DNA of 47,451 bases from an uncultured bacterium. GTDB taxonomy: Bacteria; Krumholzibacteriota; Krumholzibacteriia; LZORAL124-64-63. The DNA is taken from the NCBI GenBank assembly GCA_903912525.1, contig CAIWHK010000047.1, positions 1-47,451 of the forward strand, read 5' to 3'. This document shows positions 26,047 to 34,116 of the stretch, in pieces. Each line of letters starts with the position of its first letter. Position 1 is the first letter of the stretch. The position numbers and the translations under genes are program-made. The notes beneath the pieces are model-generated. The model saw nothing but the letters and a program-made list of their open reading frames with translations, did no database searches and was not told the DNA's origin.

Positions 26047-26196
26047 TTGCTGCAGACCTGGATCTACCAAGCCATCGTCCTTCTGCTCTGCGTCTTCCTG
26101 GTCTGGGAGATCATCCATGAGCGGAAGTTGGCGCGGCAGCTGACCGCGGCGGTCGTGCTGGTCCCGATGGTGCTTCGTCTGTTGATGATCAAGTAG
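26047..26196 (+). CDS. 49-residue small membrane protein
   Basis: TTG start at 26047, preceded by GAGGAGG with a five-base gap, 10 bases after the permease stop. The product has two hydrophobic segments (WIYQAIVLLLCVFLVWEII and LTAAVVLVPMVLRLLMI) around a charged middle (HERKLARQ), like a helical hairpin. It occupies the operon position where a TRAP small subunit (DctQ, usually about 160 residues with four membrane segments) would be expected, so it may be a minimal accessory subunit of the permease. It does not resemble a DctQ fragment that I can recognise. The strong ribosome binding site and tight spacing make it a real gene. Confidence 0.7.
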   Translation: MLQTWIYQAIVLLLCVFLVWEIIHERKLARQLTAAVVLVPMVLRLLMIK

Positions 26197-26206
26197 GAGT
26201 GTGTCC

Positions 26207-27352
26207 ATGGCCCGCCCGTCGTTCCGCGCCTCGAGGCAAACGCTGATCGCCGCCGGCACCCTGCTGGCCGTCGCGCTGGTCGTGGCGTTCTCGTCCCGCG
26301 CGTTCATCGAGCAGCACAAGGTCGAGGCGCTGCATCCGTCGCCGGCGCTGAAGCGGGTGTTCCCGCTCAGCGAGATCAACCCGAACCTGAAGGGCACGCC
26401 CGGCGACACCGACGTCTACATGTACGAAGGCCCGGGCAAGGGCGGCTCGCTGCTGGTCATCGGCGGCTCGCACGCGTCGGAGATCGCCGGCACCATGACC
26501 GTCGCGCTGCTGGTGGAGACCCTGAAGGTCGACGCCGGCACGGTCTTCCTGATCCCCCACGCCAACGCCAGCGCGATGACGCACGACGAGCCCCAGGAAG
26601 CCCATCCCCGGCACGTCTTCTTCGACACGCCGGGCGGCCGGCGCGCCTTCCGGCTGGGCGCGCGCTTCACCAACCCGGTGCACCAGTGGCCCGACCCGAT
26701 CACCTACGCGCAGCCCGGCTCGGGCACGATGCTGGCGGGCGCCGAGACGCGCAACCTGAACCGCGCCTTCCCCGGCGTCGAGAACGGCAACCTGACCGAG
26801 CGCATCGCCTGGGGCATCACCGAACTGATCCGCCGCGAAGGCATCGACCTGTCGTTCGACATCCACGAGTCGTCGCCGGAATACCCGGTGATCAATGCCA
26901 TCGTGGCCTCGGAGACCAGCCAGGACGTCGCCTCGTACGCGGCGATCTCGCTGCAGTCGGACGGCTGGGAGTTCGCGCTCGAGCCGTCGCCGCCCAACTT
27001 CCACGGCCTGAGCCACCGCGAGTGGACCGACCACACGAAGACCCGGCCGATCCTGCTGGAAACCGCCAGCGCGGTGATGGGCCGCCTGCGCGGGCCCACC
27101 AACGCCGACCTGGCGACCATCGGCAAGGACCCGCAGTACGTCAAGGCCGCGAAGATCGGCGCCATCAGCGTGCCCTTCGACGAGAACGGGATCTCCATCG
27201 AGGTGCGCGTCGCGCGCGACCTGGCCGCCATCGCGGCGATCGTCAGCGCGTTCAACGACCTGGTGCCGGACCGCGCCATCCTGGTGGGCGGCTGGCCCGA
27301 TCCCAAGGAACTGGTCGAGCACAAGCTGGGCGACTATTTGGCGGCGCCGTAG
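26207..27352 (+). CDS. succinylglutamate desuccinylase/aspartoacylase (AstE) family zinc hydrolase
   Basis: A 381-residue protein of the M14-like AstE/AspA group. A hydrophobic N-terminus (TLIAAGTLLAVALVVAF) suggests a membrane anchor with the enzyme outside. Zinc ligands are His89 and Glu92 in GGSHASEIAGT and a later His in SFDIHESS; the RPILLETASA segment may hold the catalytic Glu. Family members remove acyl or amide groups from glutamate or aspartate derivatives, or act as carboxypeptidases. Here the likely role is releasing glutamate from gamma-glutamyl chains or peptides (inference). The ATG at 26207 has AGGAG seven bases upstream. Its position after the permease and before the glutamate racemase supports a glutamate theme. 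Confidence 0.82.
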   Translation: MARPSFRASRQTLIAAGTLLAVALVVAFSSRAFIEQHKVEALHPSPALKRVFPLSEINPNLKGTPGDTDVYMYEGPGKGGSLLVIGGSHASEIAGTMTVALLVETLKVDAGTVFLIPHANASAMTHDEPQEAHPRHVFFDTPGGRRAFRLGARFTNPVHQWPDPITYAQPGSGTMLAGAETRNLNRAFPGVENGNLTERIAWGITELIRREGIDLSFDIHESSPEYPVINAIVASETSQDVASYAAISLQSDGWEFALEPSPPNFHGLSHREWTDHTKTRPILLETASAVMGRLRGPTNADLATIGKDPQYVKAAKIGAISVPFDENGISIEVRVARDLAAIAAIVSAFNDLVPDRAILVGGWPDPKELVEHKLGDYLAAP

Positions 27353-27380
27353 GGCGGGTCGCGGGTAACGGGGGCTTTGC

Positions 27381-28418
27381 ATGCGGTATCCGGTGATCGC
27401 GGGCCTGGTCCTTCTGGCGCTGGCTTGCGTGGGGCAGCCTGCAGCATGGGCTGCCGCCGCCGCTGCTGACCGCCCGCATCTCACGGTCGCGGTAACGGAT
27501 TCGGGCCTCGGCGGCCTGTCCGTGGTCGCCGCCGCCGAACGCAGCCTGCGCGAAGCCGGCGTCACCGCCGACATCGACCTCGTCTTCGGCAACGCCCTGT
27601 TCGACGCCGACAGCGGCTACAACAGCCTTCCCTCCCGCGACGCCAAGGTGGCGATGTTCGACCGCGCACTGGCCGGCCTGGCCGCCGAGTGCCGGCCCGA
27701 CCTGGTCGTCATCGCCTGCAATACTCTGTCCGTTCTTTATAAAGACACTGCGTTCGCCGCGCGTGGAGCCGTGCCGGTCATCGACATCGTGGACTGCGGC
27801 GTCGACCTGATCGCCTCTCGGCTACCGACCGGCGGACCGGGCGCGGTCATCGTGCTGGGCACCGAGACGACCGTCGGCGAAGGCACGCACAAGGCCGCGC
27901 TGGTCGCGCGAGGCTATGGCGCAGAGCGCATCATCACGCAGGCCTGCCCGCAGCTGGCGTCGTGCATCGAGTCGGGATTCGACAGCGAAGAGACGACGTT
28001 CCTGGTCGATGCGTATGTCTCGGATGCGACGGCCGGTTTCGGCGACGCCGTTCCGGCGCCGCTGTACGTCAGCCTGAACTGCACGCATTTCGGGTATGCG
28101 CTGGCGGCGTGGCAGGCAGCGTTCGCGGCGCGCGGCATCGCGGTGGACGGGGTGCTGGACCCGAATCAGTCTTTGGCCGATGAGGCGCGTGGGTGGCTGC
28201 GGGCGCATGGGGTCGCGGATGCGCGGGATGGCGCCGGGGCCGGCAGGGTGAGCGTGCGCGTCGTGTCGATGCCGGAGATCGCGCCGGGGGCCATCGCGTC
28301 GATCTCGCGGTGGCTGCAGGCGGTTTCGCCGGCGACGGCCGAAGCGCTGCGGGGATATGAGCGGCGGGTGGGTTTGTTTTCGACGGGTGATTTGTGGCCG
28401 GGCGCTGGGGCGCGGTGA
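27381..28418 (+). CDS. exported glutamate (Asp/Glu) racemase
   Basis: A 345-residue MurI-like racemase that interconverts L- and D-glutamate. All core motifs are present: VTDSGLGGLSV, ACNTLSVLYK with catalytic Cys113, and LNCTHFGYAL with Cys234 and His236. Unusually it starts with a clear signal peptide (MRYPVIAGLVLLALACVGQP through AWA), which predicts periplasmic or extracellular location, whereas MurI is cytoplasmic. It is therefore unlikely to be the housekeeping peptidoglycan enzyme. It follows the AstE-like gene by 28 bases with no terminator, so it is the last gene of the sigma54 operon. Likely job: isomerising free glutamate released from, or destined for, a D-glutamate-containing gamma-polymer. 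Confidence 0.88.
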   Translation: MRYPVIAGLVLLALACVGQPAAWAAAAAADRPHLTVAVTDSGLGGLSVVAAAERSLREAGVTADIDLVFGNALFDADSGYNSLPSRDAKVAMFDRALAGLAAECRPDLVVIACNTLSVLYKDTAFAARGAVPVIDIVDCGVDLIASRLPTGGPGAVIVLGTETTVGEGTHKAALVARGYGAERIITQACPQLASCIESGFDSEETTFLVDAYVSDATAGFGDAVPAPLYVSLNCTHFGYALAAWQAAFAARGIAVDGVLDPNQSLADEARGWLRAHGVADARDGAGAGRVSVRVVSMPEIAPGAIASISRWLQAVSPATAEALRGYERRVGLFSTGDLWPGAGAR

Positions 28419-28422
28419 GGAG

Positions 28423-28436
28423 TTGCGCCGGCGCAA
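28423..28436. repeat. TTGCGCCGGCGCAA palindrome, copy 1
   Basis: A perfect 14-bp palindrome four bases after the racemase stop codon. It is the first of six copies in the window and lies 49 bases from copy 2. Confidence 0.8.
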
Positions 28437-28471
28437 GTGCGGGCGGCGCAAGTATCACGCGTTCGGGAGAG

Positions 28472-28485
28472 TTGCGCCGGCGCAA
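28472..28485. repeat. TTGCGCCGGCGCAA palindrome, copy 2
   Basis: A perfect 14-bp palindrome within the short gap between the racemase and the convergent AbiEii-like gene, 17 bases before the latter's stop codon on the minus strand. Confidence 0.8.
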
Positions 28486-28502
28486 GGCCCACAACAGACC
28501 AC

Positions 28503-29402
28503 TCACAGTGCTCCAGGAGATCTCCAACCCCCGTCCGCAGACCACATGAGTAGGAAAGCGCGGCCCTCGGCGATGCTTGTGGCGACGGGCGCCAGGAAAG
28601 CGTCGAGATCTGCGGCTACTTCCAGAAACTCGCGCGGCGCATCGTCCCGCCCCAGACGACGGCGGAACGCATCCCACTGCGCTTGCCTTGCCTGCGCCGC
28701 CAGTGCGCGGAACTGCAGGAGTTCCGTCGGCATGGCCGTGCGCCGGCGATCGAAGGTCCTTCGAATGGCCTCCGCCAGGATGTCGCCGGCAAAAGCGCAT
28801 TGTCGCGACAACAGCCAGACATCGTAGTAGTCCTTCATCCGGCTGTTCAGGACGTCCAGCTTGACCATGATCTGGAACTTCTCCGCGATGGTCGTTTCGC
28901 GACCGTAGCACCACAGGCTTGGCATCGGATGGTCGAGCAGGACTGGGAATGCCATTCTCTTCGCTGGTGGATGAACTGCGTCGCCGAATCCGATATCAAC
29001 CTGGACCACGAAGCGCGCGGTTGTCAGTCGTCCAGGCACGCGCACCCGAAATCCCCCGTATTCGGCATTCCCCTGGATGCGATCGATTCGCATGTCACCC
29101 GGCTGGAACACGAGACCATCGGCCGGAACCGCCACACCGATGATGGACCTCATCCGTCGGTCGATTTCGGCAATGTTGTCCGGCGCCCGGCCCAGCATGT
29201 CGATGTCCATGGTGGGACGCTGCCCCGGAGACTGCCAAACCCGAAGCATGAGCGCCCCCTTCAGGACGAACGCGTCCGCGCTCGGCGAGCAGGACAATCG
29301 ATAGAGAAACCGCTCCATCGCGAAGTATTGCAGAACTTCCGCGAAGGGGCGCTTTTCGTCACGGGCAAGTGTCAACAGTCGTTGGCGAACCGAAGCCGCC
29401 AC
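28503..29402 (-). CDS. abiEii: AbiEii-type nucleotidyltransferase toxin
   Basis: About 300 residues. Toxin half of a type IV AbiE toxin-antitoxin system; known members are DUF1814 nucleotidyltransferases that modify RNA such as tRNA and cause growth arrest or phage abortive infection. Motifs: FVLKGALMLRVW, the metal-binding RPTMDIDMLG and a later KFQIMVKLDVLNSRMKDYYD. The start is uncertain. GTG 29402 gives the usual N-terminus (AASVRQRLLTLARDE). CTG 29420 overlaps the antitoxin stop (CTGA) with GAGG upstream, and a TTG at 29465 is also in frame. The base composition looks lower in GC than the neighbours, consistent with transfer. The antitoxin precedes it directly. Confidence 0.87.
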   Translation of the reverse strand: MAASVRQRLLTLARDEKRPFAEVLQYFAMERFLYRLSCSPSADAFVLKGALMLRVWQSPGQRPTMDIDMLGRAPDNIAEIDRRMRSIIGVAVPADGLVFQPGDMRIDRIQGNAEYGGFRVRVPGRLTTARFVVQVDIGFGDAVHPPAKRMAFPVLLDHPMPSLWCYGRETTIAEKFQIMVKLDVLNSRMKDYYDVWLLSRQCAFAGDILAEAIRRTFDRRRTAMPTELLQFRALAAQARQAQWDAFRRRLGRDDAPREFLEVAADLDAFLAPVATSIAEGRAFLLMWSADGGWRSPGAL

Positions 29403-29416
29403 GTTCCCGGCTGGAT

Positions 29417-30007
29417 TCAGAAGGTTACCTCGAGATAGGGCCTCATCACCTTCTCGACGCGGCAAACGGCGGCGAATCGCAGCAGTTCACCGACTTTCGC
29501 ATCATCGCGCGCGCCGAGCAGCTTCAGGGCCTCCAGGACAACATCCATGCCTACGCGGTTGCGGAACTTGAAGCAGTCGGCCAGGGTCTTGGCTGGGCTG
29601 TAGACCTTCACCGGCACGCGGTCGATGATGTGCGTCTCGATGCCGGACTCGTACGCCGCGCTCGAGAACCGATGCACATCGACGGGCGGGAAGTCGATGG
29701 TCGGCGCGCGCGCGGGGCGCGGTATCGCGATCGACACGGCATGCGGCACCTGCGTGGTCAGTTCGTGGAAGGCCAGCGCGGATGTGAGGCAGACAACGGC
29801 CCCGGGGCAGCGGAGGCCAACCGTGACCAGGTCTGGCCGGCTGATCAGCGGCAGCGCGGTCAGGCGGTAGACGCCGCGGCTCACGCACTCGATGAGGCCG
29901 CGATCCCGCAGACCGTACAGTTCGCGGCGCGTCAGGCCGAGTCGAAGGGCCTCGGACATGCGCAGCGTGCCACCGTGGCGAGTGAATATGTCTTCAGCAC
30001 GGGGCAT
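29417..30007 (-). CDS. abiEi: AbiEi-type antitoxin
   Basis: A 196-residue antitoxin of the AbiEi family. The N-terminal winged-helix domain (EDIFTRHGGTLRMSEALRLGLTRRELYGLRDRGLIECVSRGVYRL) should bind its own promoter. The C-terminal domain (KVYSPAKTLADCFKFRNRVGMDVVLEALK) is typical of this group and counteracts the toxin. ATG 30007 has GGAGG six bases upstream. In studied AbiE systems the antitoxin represses the operon; an inverted repeat, CAGAT-N6-ATCTG (30033-30048), upstream is a candidate operator. The pair is flanked by copies of the 14-bp palindrome. Confidence 0.9.
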   Translation of the reverse strand: MPRAEDIFTRHGGTLRMSEALRLGLTRRELYGLRDRGLIECVSRGVYRLTALPLISRPDLVTVGLRCPGAVVCLTSALAFHELTTQVPHAVSIAIPRPARAPTIDFPPVDVHRFSSAAYESGIETHIIDRVPVKVYSPAKTLADCFKFRNRVGMDVVLEALKLLGARDDAKVGELLRFAAVCRVEKVMRPYLEVTF

Positions 30008-30032
30008 CGGGCGCCTCCAAACAAAATGTCAC

Positions 30033-30048
30033 CAGATACTTACATCTG
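30033..30048. promoter_or_regulatory. candidate AbiEi operator
   Basis: CAGAT (30033-30037) and ATCTG (30044-30048) form an inverted repeat in the A+T-rich region just upstream of abiEi. This is where negative autoregulation by AbiEi is known to occur in related systems. Confidence 0.4.
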
Positions 30049-30157
30049 CATACATATTGTTCGGATGGCGTCGTCGTGGCTACAGCGAAATCAGGGAAGC
30101 GCCACGCATGCGGCAACGCCGCCCATGTAACATATTGACACGCAACACATTGCGTAC

Positions 30158-30171
30158 TTTCGCCGGCGCAA
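30158..30171. repeat. palindrome copy 3 (one mismatch)
   Basis: TTTCGCCGGCGCAA differs from the 14-bp palindrome in one base. It lies five bases past the stop of the AmpG-like gene and on the promoter side of the AbiE pair. Confidence 0.6.
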
Positions 30172-30176
30172 CTCCC

Positions 30177-31481
30177 CTACGCCTTCTTCTCCTCCTCCAC
30201 CACCACCCGCGGCAGCCAGGGCAGCGTCAGCAACCCCGGCACCCCCAGCGCCAGCACCAGCAGGAAGAAGTGCCGATACCCGATGGCTTCCTGGATCTTC
30301 CCGCTCACCATCCCCGGCAGCATCATGCCCAGCGCCATGAACCCCGTCGCGATGGCGTAGTGCGAGGTGCGGTGCTCGCCCTTCGACAGGCGCATCAGCA
30401 CGACCATGAACGCGGTGGTGCCCAGCCCGTAGCCCAGCTGCTCGATGGCCACCAGCGGGAAGGCCAGCGCCGGGCCCGGCTGCGCGTAGGCCATGTAGAG
30501 GTAGGCCGCGTGCGGGATGTTGAGCGTCAGCGCCAGCGGCCACAGCATGCGGCGCAGGCCGAACTTGGCGATGAGCCAGCCGCCCGAGATGCCGCCCAGC
30601 ACCAGGCAGCCCAGGCCGACGGTGCCGTAGGCCAGGCCCACCTGCTGCGTGGTGAAGCCGAGGCCGCCGTCGGCGCGCGCGTCCAGCAGGAAGGGCGCCG
30701 CCAGCTTCAGCAGCAGGGCCTCGCCCAGGCGGTAGAGCAGGATGAAGCCGAGGATGACCGCCACGCGCGGCTGCCGGAACCAGTCGATGATGATGGTGAA
30801 CCAGGCGGCGCGCGGCGCGGCGGTCTGGCGGGCGGTGGCTTCGAGGGCGCGTGCCTCGCGCGTGTCGGCGTCCGGGCGGGGCAGCGCATACGTGTGCCAC
30901 AGCCAGAGCAGCGCGTAGAGACCGGCGGCCAGCGCGAAGGCGGCGGTCCAGGCCGCGGGTATGGATGACAGGCGCGTCTCCCAACGGCCGGCCAGCGTGA
31001 CCAGCAGGCCCGAGCCGAAGATCATCGCCGCGCGGTAGAACATCGTGCGCACGCCGACGAACCAGGCCTGCTGCTGGGGCTGCAGCGCGTAGAGATAGAA
31101 TCCGTCGGCCGCGACGTCGTGCGTGGCCGAGACGAAGGCCGCCACCGCGAACATCACCATCGTGACCGGCAGGAACGCCGGCAGGTGCAGCGCCGCGGCC
31201 ACACCCGCCAGGCAGACGGCCATCAGCAGCTGCGTGCCGAGGATCCAGCCGCGCTTGGTGCCGTGCGTGTCGACCAGCGGCCCCCACAGCATCTTGATGA
31301 CCCAGGGCAGGTACAGCCAGCTGGTCATGAAGGCGATGGTGGCATTGTCCACCTGCAGGCGCTTGTAGACGATGACCGAGACGGTGTTGATCAGGATGTA
31401 GGGCACGCCCTCGGCGAAGTAGAGGGTGGGCACGAAAGTCCAGGGTGATTGTAGTCCTGGAGAGCGGAATCGGTTGGACAC
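30177..31481 (-). CDS. AmpG-like MFS transporter
   Basis: A 434-residue inner-membrane protein with about 12 membrane segments, similar to the PAT/AmpG group. Segments include SPWTFVPTLYFAEGVPYILI at the N-terminus, WLYLPWVIKMLWGPLVD after the third helix, DVAADGFYLYAL in mid-protein and MRLSKGEHRTSHYAIATGF toward the C-terminus. AmpG proteins import muropeptides released from peptidoglycan for recycling. The GTG start at 31481 is preceded by GGGAGG six bases away. It is divergent from a HAD phosphatase gene. A recycling role would fit a cell that also handles gamma-glutamyl linkages, but nothing links its regulation to the sigma54 operons. Confidence 0.8.
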   Translation of the reverse strand: MSNRFRSPGLQSPWTFVPTLYFAEGVPYILINTVSVIVYKRLQVDNATIAFMTSWLYLPWVIKMLWGPLVDTHGTKRGWILGTQLLMAVCLAGVAAALHLPAFLPVTMVMFAVAAFVSATHDVAADGFYLYALQPQQQAWFVGVRTMFYRAAMIFGSGLLVTLAGRWETRLSSIPAAWTAAFALAAGLYALLWLWHTYALPRPDADTREARALEATARQTAAPRAAWFTIIIDWFRQPRVAVILGFILLYRLGEALLLKLAAPFLLDARADGGLGFTTQQVGLAYGTVGLGCLVLGGISGGWLIAKFGLRRMLWPLALTLNIPHAAYLYMAYAQPGPALAFPLVAIEQLGYGLGTTAFMVVLMRLSKGEHRTSHYAIATGFMALGMMLPGMVSGKIQEAIGYRHFFLLVLALGVPGLLTLPWLPRVVVEEEKKA

Positions 31482-31579
31482 GCGGGCCTCCCTGCCTTTC
31501 CTTGGTGGGGCTCATCTTGGCGGGAACCTGCCCCCCACGCAATCTGAATGTGACCGCCCCGCGGCCAGGAAGCGACACC

Positions 31580-32224
31580 ATGCCGATCCTCGTGACCGAC
31601 TTCGACGGGACCTTCACCCGGCGCGACTTCTTCGACCTGATCCTCGAGCGGTTCGACCCGCCCGGCGCCCAGGCCCTGTGGGATCGCTTTCTGGCCGGCG
31701 AGCTGACGACGTTCGAGGGCATCTCCGGCGTCTTGGGGGCCCTGCGCACGGACCAGGCCGGCGTGGACGCGCTGGTCGCGGCGATGGACCCTCCCCCGGG
31801 CGCGCCCGAGGCGGCGCGCAGGCTGCAGTCCGCCGGCTGGGAGATCGTCGTGGCCTCGGCGGGATGCGGGTGGTACATCGAGCGTGTGCTGGCGGGGCTC
31901 GGATTGTCATTCACCATCTTCGCCAACCCGGGCTGGTTCGCGCCCGAGCGCGGCGTGGTGATGGAGCGCGCTGTGGGCTCGCCCTATATCCATCCCGCGC
32001 TGGGCATCGACAAGGCGGCGGTGGTGCGCGATGCGCTGGAGCGCGACAGCATCGTCGCGTTTGCGGGCGACAGCTGGCTGACCGACGGGCCGCCGGCGCT
32101 GCTCGTGCCTGCGGAGCGGCGCTTCGCGACCGGGCAGCTCGCGAAACGGCTGGCGGCCGAAGGGTCAGCGTGCCGGCCGTTCGCGGCGTGGACGGAGATC
32201 GCCGGCGTCCTGCTCGACTGGTAG
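31580..32224 (+). CDS. HAD phosphatase (phosphoserine-phosphatase/MtnX-like)
   Basis: A 214-residue cytoplasmic HAD hydrolase. The nucleophile motif is VTDFDGTFTRRDFFD at the N-terminus. A cap-like helical segment follows. Motif II is IVVASAGCGWYIE and motif IV is FAGDSWLTDGPPALLVPAERRFA. This arrangement fits the phosphoserine phosphatase or MtnX-like subgroup; the substrate is unknown. I start it at ATG 31580, with AGGA nine bases upstream, because the longer frame overlaps the divergent AmpG-like gene and lacks family sequence. Confidence 0.8.
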   Translation: MPILVTDFDGTFTRRDFFDLILERFDPPGAQALWDRFLAGELTTFEGISGVLGALRTDQAGVDALVAAMDPPPGAPEAARRLQSAGWEIVVASAGCGWYIERVLAGLGLSFTIFANPGWFAPERGVVMERAVGSPYIHPALGIDKAAVVRDALERDSIVAFAGDSWLTDGPPALLVPAERRFATGQLAKRLAAEGSACRPFAAWTEIAGVLLDW

Positions 32225-32254
32225 GCGCCCCCTGTTTCCCCGCACAGGATACCG

Positions 32255-32283
32255 CTGACACCGCTGCCGCCTCATGCGATAAT
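32255..32283 (+). promoter_or_regulatory. sigma70-type promoter of the lipoprotein gene
   Basis: CTGACA (32255-32260), exactly 17 bases, then GATAAT (32278-32283): each box differs from consensus at one position. It lies about 48 bases before the ATG at 32331, which follows a GGGGGAGG ribosome binding site. Confidence 0.65.
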
Positions 32284-32330
32284 GCCCCGGCGGCTCGGGG
32301 AGCCGCGGTCCTGGTCGAAGGGGGAGGCGC

Positions 32331-33383
32331 ATGGGTGGGGTCACGTCCGGATCATCATGTCGACTGCTGGTTCTCTTCTGCCTGCTCGCACTGCTGGCCG
32401 GATGCGGCGGCGATTCGCCGTCGGGCCCGCAACGCAACGACGGCGACGGCATCGCCGCCATCGCGATCTCGCCGGGCAACCTCACCTACACGCCGGGAAC
32501 CGCGGCCTGCGACATCCAGGTGGACAACGCGGTGGCGACGATGTCGTTCACGGTGACGCTGGCCACGGCCACGGACTCGCTCACCATCGCCGGCGTGCCC
32601 GCGAACGCCGGCCAGGTCATCGAAGTCCCGCTGGCGGTCGGCACCAACCCGGTCGCCATCGTGGCGCGCGCGGCCGACGGGGACACGACCGGGGCGTGCA
32701 CTGTGACCGTCCTGCGCCTGGCCGCGGCGGGCCAGGAGACGCTCAACTACCTGATTCTGTCCGGGGGGAATCTCTCGCCGGGCTTCCATCCGGCGTCCAC
32801 CGCCTACACCGTCGAGCTGAACAACGGCACAACCTCGGTCGTCGTGACGCCCTACGCGCGGGCCGGCACGTCGGCCCTGATCACCGTGAACGGCGCCGTC
32901 GTGGCGTCGGGCGGGCACTCGGCCGCCATCCCGGTGGCCGACGGGGCGAACGCCATCACCGTGGTCGTCACCGCCGAGGACGGCGTCACGACGAAGACGT
33001 ATGACATCGTCGCCAACCGCCTGGCCGCCGGGGTTGTCAGCAGCAGCTGCGCCGCGGCGGGCATCACCTGCTACGGAGGCTATCCGCTGCAGTACTTCCC
33101 GCTGACGCCGGCCTTCGATCCGGAGGTCACGACGTACACCGTCCAGCGCCCCAACGGTTCCCCGTACGGCAACGACTTCACGATCGCGTTCACGGCGGCC
33201 AACGACGTCGCGTCGATCCGGACGTACATGCCCATGGGCGGCGAGTACGTGCAGCAGGGCTCGTCCACGTGCGGCATGAGCGGCATCGACCTGGGCTCCA
33301 GCTGGACGTTCCGCTTCGGCGTCACGGCCCCGGACGGCTCGGCGACGCGAACGTACGATGTGACCGTCAGCATCGTGGACTAG
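32331..33383 (+). CDS. lipoprotein with cadherin-like beta-sandwich repeats
   Basis: A 350-residue predicted lipoprotein. The signal peptide ends in LLALLAGCGGDSPSG (lipobox LAGC). Repeated modules of about 85-90 residues fit the cadherin-like beta-sandwich family (PF12733-type): LSPGFHPASTAYTVELNNGT, ITVVVTAEDGVTTKTYDIV, then a third unit with FDPEVTTYTVQRPNG and FGVTAPDGSATRTYDVTV. Such proteins are surface or periplasmic adhesins or scaffolds; no specific ligand can be named. It has its own sigma70-type promoter and is followed by a palindrome copy and a convergent terminator hairpin. Confidence 0.78.
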   Translation: MGGVTSGSSCRLLVLFCLLALLAGCGGDSPSGPQRNDGDGIAAIAISPGNLTYTPGTAACDIQVDNAVATMSFTVTLATATDSLTIAGVPANAGQVIEVPLAVGTNPVAIVARAADGDTTGACTVTVLRLAAAGQETLNYLILSGGNLSPGFHPASTAYTVELNNGTTSVVVTPYARAGTSALITVNGAVVASGGHSAAIPVADGANAITVVVTAEDGVTTKTYDIVANRLAAGVVSSSCAAAGITCYGGYPLQYFPLTPAFDPEVTTYTVQRPNGSPYGNDFTIAFTAANDVASIRTYMPMGGEYVQQGSSTCGMSGIDLGSSWTFRFGVTAPDGSATRTYDVTVSIVD

Positions 33384-33395
33384 CGCCGCCGGCAC

Positions 33396-33409
33396 TTGCG
33401 CCGGCGCAA
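33396..33409. repeat. TTGCGCCGGCGCAA palindrome, copy 4
   Basis: A perfect 14-bp palindrome starting 13 bases after the lipoprotein stop codon and ahead of the terminator hairpin at 33430. Confidence 0.8.
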
Positions 33410-33429
33410 CAGGCGCGGCGACGCATGAA

Positions 33430-33464
33430 GAAGCCCCGCCACCCTTTCCGGGCGGCGGGGCTTC
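33430..33464. terminator. bidirectional terminator hairpin
   Basis: GAAGCCCCGCC (33430-33440) pairs perfectly with GGCGGGGCTTC (33454-33464) across a 13-base loop. It lies between the convergent ends of the lipoprotein gene (33383) and the secreted protein gene (33493), so it probably serves both. The T-runs are short. Confidence 0.65.
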
Positions 33465-33492
33465 GTTCCATCAGGCAACGGGCACACCCTCG

Positions 33493-34059
33493 TCAGCGGA
33501 ACAGCGCCTTGACCGCGCCGAACGTCGACTGTTCGCCGGCCACGACATCCGACCAGTTGAAGGCGACCTCGCGAATCTCCAACCGCGGGCTGGGATTCAG
33601 CGACAGCACCACCAGGTCGACCCGCTTCACGTTCTCGACGACCGGGAACGGGTAGATGGCCGGCGCGGTCGAGCCGATCGGCCCGACGAACACGGGCGAA
33701 CTGCCGATGAGCGCGCTGGACGCGTCGAAGAAATCCAGGCGGAACTGCGAGATGCCCTCGCTGGCGACGTTGACGTCGTTCCACAGCACGAAGTCGCCGA
33801 GCGCCTGCGGCGTCGCGAAGTCCAGGTGGATCGTGCCGATGATGCCCGGGTTCACGGCGAAGCCGTTGAACCAGCCGGGCGCCGTCAGGAGGCCGTCGCA
33901 GATCTGGTTGATCGTGAAGCCGCCCTGGCTGGGGATCGTGGTCGAGGCCGTGATCTGGCCGGGGCCCATGACCATGGCGCCGGACGGCGCGGCCAGCAGG
34001 GCCAGGCTCAGGAGCAGCGCGGGAAGCAGGGCGCGCCGGGACGCTGAGATGTGAATCAT
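33493..34059 (-). CDS. secreted discoidin-like (galactose-binding fold) protein
   Basis: A 188-residue protein with a signal peptide (RRALLPALLLSLALLAAPSGA). It has one beta-sandwich domain resembling F5/8-type or related carbohydrate-binding folds: ICDGLLTAPGWFNGF, IHLDFATPQALGDFVLWND, ISQFRLDFFDASSALIG, and a final EIREVAFNW strand. No catalytic residues are apparent. I start it at ATG 34059, with a G-rich ribosome binding site nine bases upstream; the 14 residues before it in the longer frame precede the signal peptide. Function is unknown beyond likely ligand binding outside the cell. Confidence 0.7.
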   Translation of the reverse strand: MIHISASRRALLPALLLSLALLAAPSGAMVMGPGQITASTTIPSQGGFTINQICDGLLTAPGWFNGFAVNPGIIGTIHLDFATPQALGDFVLWNDVNVASEGISQFRLDFFDASSALIGSSPVFVGPIGSTAPAIYPFPVVENVKRVDLVVLSLNPSPRLEIREVAFNWSDVVAGEQSTFGAVKALFR

Positions 34060-34116
34060 GTTGTCGAACCCCCCAGATTCTCGAGTGAGTGGTTTGTGCA
34101 TACCGGTTGCGGTCGT

